Below are positions 37,193 to 51,371 of a stretch of 64,000 nt of DNA, piece by piece (the stretch's first letter is position 1; each line of letters starts with the position of its first letter). The notes beneath the pieces were generated by a model. That model saw nothing but the letters and a program-made list of their open reading frames with translations. It had not been told where the DNA came from and ran no database searches. The translations under genes were made by a program, and so were the position numbers. The DNA comes from an uncultured beta proteobacterium (GTDB lineage Bacteria; Pseudomonadota; Gammaproteobacteria; Burkholderiales; Rhodocyclaceae), in NCBI GenBank assembly GCA_903908065.1, contig CAIVQO010000077.1, positions 1 to 64,000 on the forward strand. Direction: 5' to 3'.

Positions 37193-38383
37193 ATGTTTGA
37201 ACTCGAGGAAGTAGCATCAACGGAAGCTGACGGCAACTCGACCGTGATCAAGGTCGTGGGAGTCGGCGGCGCAGGCGGCAACGCGGTGGATCACATGATC
37301 CGCGAAGGCGTCGGCGGCGTCGAATTCATCTGCTGCAACACCGACTCGCAGGCTCTGAAGAAGAGCAATGCCCATGTCAAGCTGCAGCTTGGCCCGGGCC
37401 TGGGCGCCGGCGGCAAGCCGGAGAAGGCGCGCGAACTGGCGATTGCAGAGCGTGAGCGTATCGCCGAGGCGCTGCAGGGCGCGCACATGGTCTTCATCAC
37501 CGCCGGCATGGGTGGCGGCACTGGCACCGGCGCCGGCCCGGTGGTGGCCGAGGTGGCGCGCGAGCTGGGCATCCTCACGGTGGCGGTGGTGACCAAGCCC
37601 TTCGAATACGAAGGCAAGCGCAAGCGCCTGGCCGAAGACGGCGTCGCCGAACTTTCGCGCCACGTCGATTCGCTGATCGTGATCCTCAACGAGAAGCTGG
37701 AGGAAGTGCTGGGCGACGAAGTCAGCATGCTGGAGGCCTTCAAGGCGGCCGACAACGTGTTGCGCAACGCCGTCGGCGGCATTGCCGAAATCATCAACGT
37801 GCCGGGTCTGGTGAACGTCGACTTCGAGGACGTGCGCACGGTGATGGGCGAGATGGGCAAGGCGATGATGGGCTCGGCGGTTGCCGCCGGCGTCGATCGC
37901 GCCCGCGTTGCCGCCGAGGAAGCCGTCGCCAGCCCGCTGCTGGAAGGCATCGAGCTGTCCGGCGCCCGTGGCGTGCTGGTCAACATCACTGCCAGCACCA
38001 CGCTGGGCCTCAAGGAATACAAGGAGGTGATGAAGACCATCCGCCAATACACGGCGCCCGAAGCGACCGTGATTTGCGGCGCGGTGTTCGACGAGGCCAT
38101 GGAAGACCAGCTGCGCGTCACCGTGGTGGCCACGGGCCTTGGCATCGTCGCTGCACGCGAAGCGGCCAAGCCCAGTATGCGGGTGGTGGAGACGGTTGGT
38201 TTGCGTACCGGCACCGACAACCTGCAGGTGTTCGATGTCGCCAGTGTGCAGGGCGCGATCGACCTCTCCAGCGTCAGCGTCAGCGGTCGCGGCAGCCCGC
38301 GCAATGCGCAAGCCGACGCGATGGCGGCTTCGGGCGTGGACAAGTACGACATTCCGGCCTTCCTGCGCCGTCAGTCGGACTGA
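37193..38383 (+). CDS. ftsZ: Cell division GTPase FtsZ
   Basis: A 396-residue tubulin homologue that forms the Z ring. The GTP-binding signature MGGGTGTGAGP is at about residues 104-114, the T7 loop NVDFEDVRTVM with the catalytic Asp is near 207-217, and a short linker leads to the C-terminal peptide DKYDIPAFLRRQSD that binds FtsA, ZipA and others. A GGAGG ribosome binding site precedes the ATG. A stable hairpin follows the stop. Confidence 0.97.
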   Translation: MFELEEVASTEADGNSTVIKVVGVGGAGGNAVDHMIREGVGGVEFICCNTDSQALKKSNAHVKLQLGPGLGAGGKPEKARELAIAERERIAEALQGAHMVFITAGMGGGTGTGAGPVVAEVARELGILTVAVVTKPFEYEGKRKRLAEDGVAELSRHVDSLIVILNEKLEEVLGDEVSMLEAFKAADNVLRNAVGGIAEIINVPGLVNVDFEDVRTVMGEMGKAMMGSAVAAGVDRARVAAEEAVASPLLEGIELSGARGVLVNITASTTLGLKEYKEVMKTIRQYTAPEATVICGAVFDEAMEDQLRVTVVATGLGIVAAREAAKPSMRVVETVGLRTGTDNLQVFDVASVQGAIDLSSVSVSGRGSPRNAQADAMAASGVDKYDIPAFLRRQSD

Positions 38384-38401
38384 GTTTTTCGCCACACGAA
38401 A

Positions 38402-38439
38402 GCCCGGCACGGGGGGCTGCCTCCCCCGCTGTGCCGGGC
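38402..38439 (+). terminator. Stem-loop after ftsZ
   Basis: GCCCGGCAC (38402-38410) pairs perfectly with GTGCCGGGC (38431-38439), and inner G and C runs extend the stem. No T run follows, so it may be a 3'-end stabiliser or a partial terminator ahead of the lpxC promoter. Confidence 0.6.
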
Positions 38440-38447
38440 ATGCGTGC

Positions 38448-38453
38448 TAAAAT
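38448..38453 (+). promoter_or_regulatory. Candidate -10 box of lpxC
   Basis: TAAAAT followed by TGCGGC, 36 bases before the lpxC ATG and directly after the ftsZ stem-loop. No clear -35. Confidence 0.45.
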
Positions 38454-38489
38454 TGCGGCTCCGCAGCATCCCTTCTTCATCCGCCTCCC

Positions 38490-39404
38490 ATGCTTCGTCA
38501 GCGCACCCTGAAAACCGTGGTCAAGGCCACCGGCGTGGGACTCCACTCCGGTGCCAAGGTCACGCTCATGCTGCGCCCGGCCCAGCCGGGCACGGGGGTC
38601 GTGTTCCGTCGCGTCGATCTGAATCCGCCGGTTGACCTCAAGGCCGATCCCTTGGGGGTAGGCGATACGCGACTGGCGTCCTGCCTGGAAAAGGACGGCG
38701 CCAAGGTCGCCACCGTCGAGCATCTGATGTCCGCCCTGGCGGGACTGGGCATCGACAACATCTACGTCGATGTCGATGCCGCCGAGTTGCCGATCATGGA
38801 CGGCTCGGCTGCGCCCTTCGTCTTCCTGCTGCAATCGGCCGGGATCGAGGAGCAGAACGCGGCGAAGAAATTCCTCCGGGTGAAAAAGACGGTCGAGGTC
38901 AAGGACGGCGACAAATGGGCGCGCCTCTCGCCCTACGACGGCTTCAGCCTCGATTTCTCGATTGTCTTCAATCATCCGGCGGTGGATCGCTCGGCCTCGC
39001 GTGCGCGAGTGGATTTTGGCGACCAGTCCTACCTGAAGGAAGTCGCCCGCGCCCGCACCTTCGGCTTCATGCAGGACGTCGAATCCCTGCGTGATCAGGG
39101 CCTGGCCCTCGGCGGCAGCCTGGAAAACGCCATCGTGATGGACGAGTACCGGGTGCTCAACAGCGAAGGCCTGCGTTACGCCGACGAGTTCGTCAAGCAC
39201 AAGATCCTCGACGCCATCGGCGATCTCTACCTCGCTGGCCACCCGTTGTTGGCTGCGTTCTCGGCCCACAAGTCAGGCCATGCCCTGAACAACCAGCTGC
39301 TGCGGGCCCTGCTGGCTGACGCGGATTCCTGGGAACTGGTCAGTTTCCAGCGCGCCGAGGACGCACCCGGGCGCATCGCCAGCCTGTACCCGCAGCTTGC
39401 CTGA
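38490..39404 (+). CDS. lpxC: UDP-3-O-acyl-N-acetylglucosamine deacetylase LpxC
   Basis: A 304-residue zinc amidase for the committed step of lipid A synthesis. The zinc ligands are visible in [15 protein letters not shown] (His near 79) and in the C-terminal segment [15 protein letters not shown] (His 238 and Asp region). The catalytic HKSGH motif ([12 protein letters not shown], about residues 260-264) is present. Start codon context has no strong ribosome binding site, but the [12 protein letters not shown]-terminus fits the family. Its place after ftsZ is standard in Beta- and Gammaproteobacteria. Three bases separate it from the small membrane protein gene. Confidence 0.96.
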   Translation: MLRQRTLKTVVKATGVGLHSGAKVTLMLRPAQPGTGVVFRRVDLNPPVDLKADPLGVGDTRLASCLEKDGAKVATVEHLMSALAGLGIDNIYVDVDAAELPIMDGSAAPFVFLLQSAGIEEQNAAKKFLRVKKTVEVKDGDKWARLSPYDGFSLDFSIVFNHPAVDRSASRARVDFGDQSYLKEVARARTFGFMQDVESLRDQGLALGGSLENAIVMDEYRVLNSEGLRYADEFVKHKILDAIGDLYLAGHPLLAAFSAHKSGHALNNQLLRALLADADSWELVSFQRAEDAPGRIASLYPQLA

Positions 39405-39407
39405 GCC

Positions 39408-39590
39408 ATGTTCGTCCTGCGCATCGTCGGCATTCTGACGGCGATCGCAATCGGCAGTGGCATCCTGGCCTGGCTGATCACCCGCGATCGACGCTACCTT
39501 GTGCTTTCGGGCCGCCTCGCGCTGGGCGCCCTGGCCTTTGCCTTGTTTATGCTGCTGCTGTTGGCGGCCGAGCGCCTGATCATTCTTTGA
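39408..39590 (+). CDS. Small two-helix membrane protein, function unknown
   Basis: A 60-residue hydrophobic protein with two predicted membrane segments (about 4-23 and 35-58) separated by a basic turn, TRDRRYLVLSGR. It begins three bases after lpxC and is likely co-transcribed with it. Its 3' end overlaps the convergent DciA-like gene by 11 bases. I do not recognise a named family, though short membrane ORFs follow lpxC in related betaproteobacteria. The regular spacing and high third-position GC argue that it is real. Confidence 0.65.
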   Translation: MFVLRIVGILTAIAIGSGILAWLITRDRRYLVLSGRLALGALAFALFMLLLLAAERLIIL

Positions 39591-40017
39591 CGCTTTGCAG
39601 CAGCCGCTCCAGGGCCGCCTTCAGCGGGGATCCGCCGGGGAGTGCCTGGGACAGCTGGGTGAGTCCTTGCTTCTGCTTAATCCCTGGCAGGGCGGGACGT
39701 TCGCGAGCTTGCCTGGTCGAAGCCGGGATTCCGGCTTGCACTCGAACCTCGATTTGGGTAACCTTCACCCCCTTATTTGACAATTCGCTGGCGAGACGCG
39801 GTCCCAACTGACGGACCTTCGCGGCGACCGCGCCGTTGGCGGCGTGGATAAAGAGTTTCCCCAGACGGAAGTTGGCAACCCGCGCATGGGGCGCAAGCGC
39901 CGCGGGCAGGGCAGCTTCCAGAGTTCGCTGGAATTGGAGCAGACGTTGGGCGTGGGCCGCGAGCCGCGCCATGCTGTCGCCGGACACAAGGTGTTCCTGG
40001 AGGCTGCGCGATGTCAT
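39580..40017 (-). CDS. dciA: DciA-like protein (DUF721)
   Basis: A 145-residue protein of the DUF721 family, recognisable from FRLGKLFIHAANGAVAAKVRQLGPRL (about 50-75), where a KH-like fold is expected, after an N-terminal helical part with LQEHLVSGDSMARL. DciA is the loader of the replicative helicase DnaB in bacteria without DnaC. The C-terminal third is basic and probably unstructured. The start at 40017 fits the family, although the ribosome binding site is weak. It is divergent from the M23 peptidase gene (72-base gap) and converges on the small membrane protein gene. Confidence 0.8.
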   Translation of the reverse strand: MTSRSLQEHLVSGDSMARLAAHAQRLLQFQRTLEAALPAALAPHARVANFRLGKLFIHAANGAVAAKVRQLGPRLASELSNKGVKVTQIEVRVQAGIPASTRQARERPALPGIKQKQGLTQLSQALPGGSPLKAALERLLQSVKE

Positions 40018-40089
40018 TGATTTGGTTATCCGGGTCGGGCGACTGCTGTCGGGTCGGTCGTTCCGGAAAGAAGCTGAAGGGAGAGAAGT

Positions 40090-41037
40090 TTGCATATTAT
40101 TCTCGTCTCGGATCGCCTTGCAACCGCAAGAAGCATCACCCTGACCTGGCGTCACCTTATCCTGTTTGCCGCCGCCATGATGGCGTCGGTGGTGACGCTC
40201 TCCTCCGTGTTCTCCTACGTTACCGTGCGCCATGCCGCCGAGTTGCGCCTGCCTTTCCTGCAGGACATGCTGCGTTCGATGAACGCCGAGGAGACCGAGA
40301 AATCCAAGGATTTCGTGCGCGAAAACCTCAATGCGATGGCCGTCAAGCTGGGCGAGATGCAGGCCCAGTTGCTGCGCCTCGACACCATGGGCGAACGCCT
40401 GGCGGCCATGGCCGGCGTCAAGCCGCAGGAACTCAAGGCCTTCGAGGGCAAATCCGACGGTCGCGGCGGCCCCCTGCTCAACCCGAGCTCGATGTCGTCC
40501 ACCGAACTCCAGCGCGCGGTCGATGCCCTGGCGCGGCAGGTCGAGGCCAAATCGGATGCGATCTCGATGATCGAATCCCAACTGCTGGAAGAACGCATCA
40601 AGAAGAGCCTGCTGCCCACCAGCCTGCCGGTGGAGGCGCAATGGAACGCATCGGCCTACGGCTGGCGTGTCGACCCCTTCACCGGGGAGCGGGCCATGCA
40701 CGAAGGCGTTGATTTCGTCGCCCTCCCGGGGACGCAAATCCGTGCTGCGGCTGCCGGCGTGGTGGTTGCCGCCGAGCGCCACCCGCAATATGGCTTTCTG
40801 GTCGAAATCGACCATGGCAAGGACCTGACCACGCGTTACGCGCATGCCTCCAAGCTGCTGGTCAAGCCGGGCCAGTTGATCAAGCGCGGACAAAAGATCG
40901 CCGAAGTCGGCTCGAGCGGCCGCTCCACGGGACCCCACCTGCATTTCGAGGTGCGCATCCGCGGCATTGCGCAAAATCCCGATCGTTTCCTGCGCATGGC
41001 GCAGAACGGGCAGCGGCCGCCGCCCAAGCGCAACTGA
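40090..41037 (+). CDS. M23 family (LytM-type) membrane-anchored peptidase
   Basis: A 315-residue protein with one N-terminal membrane segment (about 22-46), a coiled-coil region (about 60-120 and 150-185) and a C-terminal M23 domain. The zinc ligands H204 and D208 in HEGVDF and the HLHFE motif near residue 280 are intact, so it should cut peptidoglycan crosslinks or activate amidases. Similar genes sit upstream of secA in many betaproteobacteria. The start is a TTG with GGGAGAGAAG directly upstream. A perfect stem-loop follows the stop. Confidence 0.88.
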   Translation: MHIILVSDRLATARSITLTWRHLILFAAAMMASVVTLSSVFSYVTVRHAAELRLPFLQDMLRSMNAEETEKSKDFVRENLNAMAVKLGEMQAQLLRLDTMGERLAAMAGVKPQELKAFEGKSDGRGGPLLNPSSMSSTELQRAVDALARQVEAKSDAISMIESQLLEERIKKSLLPTSLPVEAQWNASAYGWRVDPFTGERAMHEGVDFVALPGTQIRAAAAGVVVAAERHPQYGFLVEIDHGKDLTTRYAHASKLLVKPGQLIKRGQKIAEVGSSGRSTGPHLHFEVRIRGIAQNPDRFLRMAQNGQRPPPKRN

Positions 41038-41060
41038 GGGCTTTCGGGCGCAGGCTTGGC

Positions 41061-41080
41061 GCGGGGAGCACTCTCCCCGC
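41061..41080 (+). terminator. Stem-loop between the M23 peptidase and secA
   Basis: GCGGGGAG (41061-41068) and CTCCCCGC (41073-41080) pair perfectly around CACT. There is no T run directly after; the secA -10 box follows five bases later. Confidence 0.6.
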
Positions 41081-41084
41081 ATGG

Positions 41085-41090
41085 TAAAAT
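41085..41090 (+). promoter_or_regulatory. Candidate -10 box of secA
   Basis: TAAAAT followed by CTGCG, giving a leader of about 36 bases before the secA ATG. A -35 is not clear because the stem-loop occupies that place. Confidence 0.45.
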
Positions 41091-41132
41091 CTGCGTTTTG
41101 CTTTTACCGGCTGAAGCGCGGCCGCGTTCCTC

Positions 41133-44844
<3,712 letters not shown>

Positions 44845-44854
<10 letters not shown>

Positions 44855-45489
44855 GCCAGGCCGAGCTGGCTGCAATGGTCCTCGCCACGGCGCGGGCGAT
44901 GAATGCCTCTGGCATCAATCGCGGTAGCGCCGGCAATGTCAGCGCGCGCTGCGACAGCGGCTTCCTGATCACCCCCACCGGCATGGCCTACGACGCCTGC
45001 TCACCGGATGACATGGTGATGGTCGGCATGGACGGCGCGCCGCGCGGTCGGCGCAAGCCCTCCTCGGAATGGCGTTTCCACCGCGACATATACGCGGCAC
45101 GGCCGGAGGCCGGGGCGGTGGTGCATACGCATTCGCCCTTTGCCACGGCGCTGGCCTGCCAGGAGCAGGCCATCCCGGCTTTCCACTACATGGTGGCGCG
45201 CTTCGGCGGTGACGACGTGCGCTGTGCCGCCTACGCCACCTTCGGCACCCAGGAGCTTTCCGACGCCATCGTGATGGCGCTGCAGGACCGCAGCGCCTGC
45301 CTGATGGCGCATCACGGCATGGTGGTGTTCGGCCGCGATTGCGACCACGCCCTGGCCCTGGCGGTAGAGCTGGAAACCCTGTGCGAGCACTACTGGCGCG
45401 TCCTGCAGCTGGGTGCGCCGAGGCTACTCGACGCCGCGGAAATGCAGCGCGTGCTGGCGAAGTTTGCGAGCTACGGTCAGCAGGACTGA
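44845..45489 (+). CDS. Class II aldolase (fuculose-phosphate/methylthioribulose-phosphate aldolase-like)
   Basis: A 214-residue zinc aldolase. GSAGNVSAR (27-35) binds phosphate, E75 in SSEWRFH is the catalytic acid, and the zinc ligands are H94 and H96 in HTHS and H156 or H157 in AHHGM. Size and motifs fit FucA and the Ald2 aldolase of the DHAP shunt; MtnB dehydratases share the fold but the paired mtnA and lack of other mtn genes favour the aldolase. The reaction would be 5-methylthioribulose or 5-deoxyribulose 1-phosphate to DHAP plus (methylthio)acetaldehyde or acetaldehyde. Its stop codon overlaps the left end of an inverted-repeat element. Confidence 0.85.
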
Positions 45490-45660
45490 GAGCTTGTGAA
45501 TCCCGAAAGGGACTTGCTTTGCGGCGTAAATCTACTGCGCGTGCCGGATCGGGGCTTGGGCGGTGGTCGCTATCCTCATGTACAACAACCTACATTCCGG
45601 TAGCTGCGCTCCGGCCGCACCCCGCTGCGGCCCGCTCGCGACGATTTCTCCACAAGCTCT
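45489..45660. mobile_element. MITE/REP-like element with terminal inverted repeats
   Basis: AGAGCTTGTG at 45489-45498 and CACAAGCTCT at 45651-45660 are perfect inverted repeats bounding 172 bases that hold no gene. Inside, GGCCGCA and TGCGGCC form a further perfect hairpin near 45613-45632. The interior differs in style from neighbouring coding DNA. It looks like a short non-autonomous element or interspersed repeat that inserted at the aldolase stop codon. No target duplication is clear. Confidence 0.6.
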
Positions 45661-45672
45661 GAGGCGCCTGGC

Positions 45673-46671
<999 letters not shown>

Positions 46672-46703
46672 GGTCGCAACGGGGCTGGCGGAAAGGTGCG
46701 AGG

Positions 46704-46709
46704 ATTATA
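46704..46709 (-). promoter_or_regulatory. -10 box of fbp
   Basis: A perfect TATAAT on the minus strand, followed by CCTCG, about 32 bases before the fbp ATG. No clear -35. Confidence 0.5.
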
Positions 46710-46858
46710 GCCGCCGGCTTCCGCGAATCGTTGCCGGGGCTGTGCCGGAGGGGCTTTGCTGCTATGCTGTCTCGAAAAAATCGGGAGGAATGGCCGGTGT
46801 TCCACGCAATTCCTGTTTCCTTGGTCGCGGACGGCCAGCGCCGTCATGCATCGCCGCC

Positions 46859-49309
46859 ATGAGCGGGGACGCCGCGACGCCGCGTTCGCGCTGGCAAACG
46901 CCGGAAGAGGCGGAGAGCTACTACCGGCAGGTGATCGATAGCGCCATCGACGGCTTCTTCGCCATCGATGCCCAGCGCCGCTTCGTCGAAGTCAATGACC
47001 GGCTCTGCGAATTGTTCGGCTACCCGCGCGAGGAATGGCTGGGGCGCACGCCGCTCGATTTCATCACCGCGGAAAGCCGCGCCGAACTGATCCGGCAAAT
47101 GCAGCGCATCGACACCAGCGACCGCCGACGCTATCAACTGGTGGCGCAGCGCAAGGATGGCAGCACCTTTCCCATCCTGCTCAACAACTCCACCCATCGC
47201 AACGCACAAGGTGAGGTCACCGGCTCCTTCGGCTTCATCACCGACCTGACGCCTATCCTCGCCGCGCAGCAGGCGGTGGCCGAATCGGAACGCGAGCTGC
47301 GCGGCATCCTCGACGACCTGCAGGACACCTATTACCGCACCGACCAGTCCGGCGTCATCGTGCGTGCCTCGCGCTCCGTTGAAGATTTGCTGGGCTACAA
47401 GGTCGAGGAAGTCCTTGGCCGCCGGCTGGCCGACCTGTATTGGTCGCAAGGCGATCGCGACGACTTCCTGGCGCGCATGCAGGCGAACGGCGGGCACATC
47501 GTCGGCGGCGAATCCCGACTGCGGCACAAGGACGGCCGCGAACTCTGGGTCCTCACCACCGCGCACTTCATTCGCGATGACAAGGGTAACGTGGTCGGCG
47601 TCGAGGGCACCACCCGCGACAACACCCGGCAGCGGTTGATCCAACAGCAGCTGCGGCTGGCGGCCAAGGTGTTCGAGAGCAGCGGCGAGGCGATCATGAT
47701 CACCGATCCGGATGGCGTGATCGTTTCCGTCAACCAGGCCTTCACTGCGGTCACCGGCTACGAGTCGACCGACGTGGCCGGGCGCAATGCCAGCCTGCTC
47801 GCCTCCGGGCGGCATTCCGCCGAGTTCTTTGCCGACCTCTGGCAGCAGCTGGGTAAGACCGGATACTGGCAGGGCGAGATCTGGAACCGGCGGCGCAACG
47901 GCGAGGTTTTTCCCGAATGGCTCGGCATTTCCACCGTGCGCGACGAGCGGGGCGTGCTGGTCAATTACATAGGCATTTTTTCAGACATCAGCGAGCGCAA
48001 GGCCGCCGCCGCCAGGATCGAATACCTGGCGCACCACGACACGCTGACCGGCCTGCCCAACCGGCTCCTGCTCAAGGATCGCATGGCACAGGCGATCGCG
48101 CTGGCCGAACGCAGCGGGCGCCGCGTGGCCCTGTTGTTCGTCGACCTCGACCGCTTCAAGGCGGTCAACGATTCCTATGGGCATCCGGTGGGCGACATCC
48201 TCCTGCGTGAGGCTGCCCTGCGCCTGCAGTCCTGCGTGCGCGAGTCCGACACGATCAGCCGGCATGGCGGCGACGAGTTCCTAGTGGTCCTCAACGAAGT
48301 GCAGGATTCGCAGGTGCCGGCGCAGGTGGCGGCCAAGATCATGTCCGCGCTGGCGCAGACCTTCCACATCGAGGGCCATGAAGCCAGCATTTCGGCGTCG
48401 GTGGGCATTGCCGTGTATCCCGACGACGGCGCCGATTTCGACGAGTTGCTGAAGAAAGCCGACACCGCCATGTACCACGCCAAGGAAGCCGGGCGCAACG
48501 CCTTCCGCTTCCACACCCAGCCGATGAACGTTGCGGCGCGGCAACGCCTCGACCTTCACCTGCGCTTGCGTGAGGCAATGGGCCGCGACGAGTTTGAACT
48601 GTATTACCAGCCCACGGTGGCGCTGGACGGTGGCCGGGTGGTGGGTGGCGAGGCCCTGCTGCGCTGGCGCGTGCCAGGCGAGGGGGTGCTGAGCGCCGGC
48701 GAGTTCATTGCCGCGGCGGAACACGGAGGTTTGATCGTGCCACTCGGGGATTGGGTGCTGCACCAGGCCTGCCGGGAGTTGGCACGCTGGCAGAAGGCAG
48801 GGCGCCGGGACCTTGCCCTGTCGGTAAACATCTCGCCGATCCAGTTCCGGCGTGGTGACGTTGAGGACACCTTGCGCCGCGCCCTGGCCGCGTCCGGGGC
48901 CGATCCGGCCGGACTGGAGCTCGAATTCGGCGAAGCGATCCTGGCCGAAGGCAGCGATTCCGTCTGCGCCTGCCTGGGCAAGCTCAAGGCGCTGGGCCTG
49001 CGCCTGGTGATCGACGATTACGGCAGCGGCAGTTCCAGCCTGTCGGCGCTCAAGCGATTCGGCATCGATGCCCTGAAGATCGACCGCGGCTTCGTCGGCG
49101 CTCTCGCGTCAGACGCCGGGAATGCAAACCTGGTGCGCGCCACGATAGGCATTGCCGAGAACCTCGGCCTGCGGGTCCAGGCCGAGGGCGTCGAAACGGA
49201 CCGGGTCGCCGGTGAATTGAGGGCGATGGGTTGTACCCTGGCGCAGGGCTACGGTTTGGGCCGGCCGCTGCCGGCCGCGCAGTTCCGCCAGCTGGTCGGC
49301 ATCGCCTGA
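46859..49309 (+). CDS. PAS-PAS-PAS-GGDEF-EAL cyclic-di-GMP protein
   Basis: An 816-residue cytoplasmic sensor without membrane segments. Three PAS domains (about 18-130, 145-262 and 270-385) precede a GGDEF domain (about 395-555) with intact HGGDEF and an RESD inhibitory site five residues before it, and an EAL domain (about 565-812). The EAL signature (GEALLRW), the DDYGSGSSSLSALKR stretch and QAEGVET are present, so both synthesis and breakdown of c-di-GMP are possible. An in-frame ATG at 46790 would add 23 residues but has GGAGG only one base away; the ATG at 46859 lacks a ribosome binding site. The first PAS may bind a cofactor, but this cannot be told from sequence alone. Confidence 0.88.
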   Translation: MSGDAATPRSRWQTPEEAESYYRQVIDSAIDGFFAIDAQRRFVEVNDRLCELFGYPREEWLGRTPLDFITAESRAELIRQMQRIDTSDRRRYQLVAQRKDGSTFPILLNNSTHRNAQGEVTGSFGFITDLTPILAAQQAVAESERELRGILDDLQDTYYRTDQSGVIVRASRSVEDLLGYKVEEVLGRRLADLYWSQGDRDDFLARMQANGGHIVGGESRLRHKDGRELWVLTTAHFIRDDKGNVVGVEGTTRDNTRQRLIQQQLRLAAKVFESSGEAIMITDPDGVIVSVNQAFTAVTGYESTDVAGRNASLLASGRHSAEFFADLWQQLGKTGYWQGEIWNRRRNGEVFPEWLGISTVRDERGVLVNYIGIFSDISERKAAAARIEYLAHHDTLTGLPNRLLLKDRMAQAIALAERSGRRVALLFVDLDRFKAVNDSYGHPVGDILLREAALRLQSCVRESDTISRHGGDEFLVVLNEVQDSQVPAQVAAKIMSALAQTFHIEGHEASISASVGIAVYPDDGADFDELLKKADTAMYHAKEAGRNAFRFHTQPMNVAARQRLDLHLRLREAMGRDEFELYYQPTVALDGGRVVGGEALLRWRVPGEGVLSAGEFIAAAEHGGLIVPLGDWVLHQACRELARWQKAGRRDLALSVNISPIQFRRGDVEDTLRRALAASGADPAGLELEFGEAILAEGSDSVCACLGKLKALGLRLVIDDYGSGSSSLSALKRFGIDALKIDRGFVGALASDAGNANLVRATIGIAENLGLRVQAEGVETDRVAGELRAMGCTLAQGYGLGRPLPAAQFRQLVGIA

Positions 49310-49319
49310 CCGGCGACCA

Positions 49320-50144
49320 TCACCGCCAGCGATTGATGGCGTCGCGGGTTTCCAGGGCCACCTTGCGCGCCGCCGCGGCGTAGTCCTCGCCCTTGCCGGC
49401 ATACAGGATGGCGCGTGAGGAATTGATCATCAGCCCGGTGCCGGCGGCGGTGCGCCCGGCTTTCACCGTTGCCTCGATGTCGCCCCCCTGGGCGCCGATG
49501 CCCGGCACCAGCAAAGGCATTTCGCCGACGATCTCGCGCACGCGTGCGATCTCGCCGGGAAAGGTGGCGCCGACCACCAGCGCGCACTGGCCGCTGGTGT
49601 TCCATTCGCCGGCCACCAGTTGCGCGACGTGTTCGAAAATCGCCGTCTCGCCAGCGCCGACTTTTGCCTTGAGGAACTGCAGGTCGCTGCCGCCCGGGTT
49701 GGAGGTGCGGCAGAGCAGGATCACGCCCTTGTCCTGGTAAGCCAGCCAGGGCTCCACCGAGTCGCGGCCCATGTAGGGATTCACCGTCACCGCATCGGCC
49801 TGGTAGCGTTCGAAGGCCTCGATCGCGTATTGCTCGGCGGTGCTGCCGATGTCGCCGCGCTTGGCATCGAGGATTACCGGCACGCCCGGGTGCCTGGCGT
49901 GTATGTGCGCGATCAGGGCTTCCAGCTGGTCCTCGGCACGGCGCGCGGCAAAGTAGGCGATCTGCGGCTTGAAGGCGCAGGCGAGGTCGGCCGTGGCATC
50001 GGCAATGTCGCTGCAGAAACGGAGAATCGCGTCGGGTGCGTCCTTGAGGTGCGCCGGAAATTTCGCCGGGTCGGGGTCGAGCCCGACGCAAAGCAGCGAG
50101 TCGTTCTTCTTCCAGGCAGCGCCTAGGGTGTCAATGAAGGTCAT
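49320..50144 (-). CDS. pyrF: Orotidine-5'-phosphate decarboxylase
   Basis: A 274-residue enzyme of the longer type II PyrF group, making UMP in pyrimidine synthesis. The catalytic D93-x-K95-x-x-D98 set lies in [20 protein letters not shown] (58-65) and [10 protein letters not shown] (213-222) complete the active site. The ATG overlaps the stop of the upstream MFS transporter as ATGA, so the two are co-translated. It converges on the GGDEF-EAL gene with a ten-base gap and no terminator. Confidence 0.95.
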   Translation of the reverse strand: MTFIDTLGAAWKKNDSLLCVGLDPDPAKFPAHLKDAPDAILRFCSDIADATADLACAFKPQIAYFAARRAEDQLEALIAHIHARHPGVPVILDAKRGDIGSTAEQYAIEAFERYQADAVTVNPYMGRDSVEPWLAYQDKGVILLCRTSNPGGSDLQFLKAKVGAGETAIFEHVAQLVAGEWNTSGQCALVVGATFPGEIARVREIVGEMPLLVPGIGAQGGDIEATVKAGRTAAGTGLMINSSRAILYAGKGEDYAAAARKVALETRDAINRWR

Positions 50145-51358
50145 GGCTTGGGTTCCGGGGTGAAAGTACGGCGCCACAGCGGCGCCAGCAGGACAAGGCC
50201 GAGCAGCGGGCCGGGCAGCAGCCACCAGGCGATGCGCGGCCCCCATTCTTCCACATGCGCGGTGGCAAGGTGGATCGCGGCCAGCGTGATGGCGAAGCCG
50301 ATGCTGTTCTGGATCGCCAGCGCGCTGCCCACATCCTGCGGCGGGCAGGCGCGCGCCGACAACGCCGAGAACTGCGGCGAATCGGCGACCACGGCAAAGC
50401 CCCAGAACAGCAGCAGCGCCAGCAGCAAGGGCGCCGGCAAGCCGGCGGCGAAAGGAAAGGCCAGGCAGCAGGCGGCCGAGCCGGCGAGCGCCAGTGCGGC
50501 GACGCGGGCGCCGCCAACGCGCAGGCCCAGCTGCCCGCCAGCGATGCAGCCGAGGCCGCCGCTGGCGATCACCGCGAAGCTCAGCAGCGCTGTGCCGCTG
50601 GCCGCATCCAGCCCCAGTCGCGCCGGCAACTCGGTGGACGCCAGCAGCAGCGGGGTCAGGGTCCAGAACGCGTACAGCTCCCACATGTGCCCGAAGTAGC
50701 CGCCGGCCGCGGCGCGGAAGTCGCGGATCGAGAAGGCATGCAGCACGTGGCCGAAAGCGATGCCCTGGCCCTTGCCGCGCGGTTTCAGGTGCGGTCCGTC
50801 GCCTAGCCGGAAGATGGCCGCCGCCGCCAAAACCGCCAGCGCTGAGGAGGCCAGCACCACCTGCTGCCAGGGCCAGCCGCCACCCAGTGCGCGCAGGCCG
50901 TGGGGCAGGGCAGTGCCGAAGGTCAGCATGCCGACCAGCCAGGCCAGGGTCTGCCCGGCGCGCTCGGGGGCCCAGCTCACCACCAGCTTCATGCCGATCG
51001 GGTAGATGCCGGCGAGGCACAGCCCGACTGCGAAGCGCCAGGCCAGCGCCTGTTCGAGGTTGGCCGCAAGCAGGGCAAAGCCGGCATTGGCCAGTGCGCC
51101 GGCGAGTGCGGCGACAGCGAAGATGCGGCTGGCGGCAAAGCGGTCAGCGAGGCCGCTGATCGCCGCGCCCAGCGTGCCGAGGATGAAGCCGAGTTGCACC
51201 GCATTGGTCAGGCGCCCGATTTCGGCGCTGCCGAGATGCCACTGCCGTGCGAGGTCGGGCGCGGCAGCGTTGGCCGAGAACCACAGCGAGGTGCCCAGCA
51301 GCTGGGCACCGACCACCAGCATCAGGGCGCGTTGCGCGGGGGATGCGGCGGTGGCCAT
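50141..51358 (-). CDS. Major facilitator superfamily transporter, substrate unknown
   Basis: A 405-residue protein with 12 predicted membrane segments; the motif-A loop between TM2 and TM3 reads [10 protein letters not shown] (about 66-75). [17 protein letters not shown] near the N-terminus resembles the CynX/NarK-distant MFS branch often called 'MFS transporter'. It could be an exporter or a small-anion carrier. It starts 14 bases after the glnS stop and overlaps pyrF by four bases, so it lies in a glnS-MFS-pyrF transcript. Coupling to pyrF might hint at a pyrimidine-related substrate, but this is speculative. Confidence 0.82.
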   Translation of the reverse strand: MATAASPAQRALMLVVGAQLLGTSLWFSANAAAPDLARQWHLGSAEIGRLTNAVQLGFILGTLGAAISGLADRFAASRIFAVAALAGALANAGFALLAANLEQALAWRFAVGLCLAGIYPIGMKLVVSWAPERAGQTLAWLVGMLTFGTALPHGLRALGGGWPWQQVVLASSALAVLAAAAIFRLGDGPHLKPRGKGQGIAFGHVLHAFSIRDFRAAAGGYFGHMWELYAFWTLTPLLLASTELPARLGLDAASGTALLSFAVIASGGLGCIAGGQLGLRVGGARVAALALAGSAACCLAFPFAAGLPAPLLLALLLFWGFAVVADSPQFSALSARACPPQDVGSALAIQNSIGFAITLAAIHLATAHVEEWGPRIAWWLLPGPLLGLVLLAPLWRRTFTPEPKP

Positions 51359-51371
51359 CGCGGTGGGGTGC

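Noticed and set aside
38402..38439. ftsZ stem-loop as a classical intrinsic terminator
   Set aside because: The stem is strong but no T run follows, so it is listed only as a probable 3'-end structure.
45339..45662. 107-codon plus-strand frame over the aldolase end and the inverted-repeat element
   Set aside because: It is out of frame with the aldolase, and its second half is the repeat element; no domain is recognisable.
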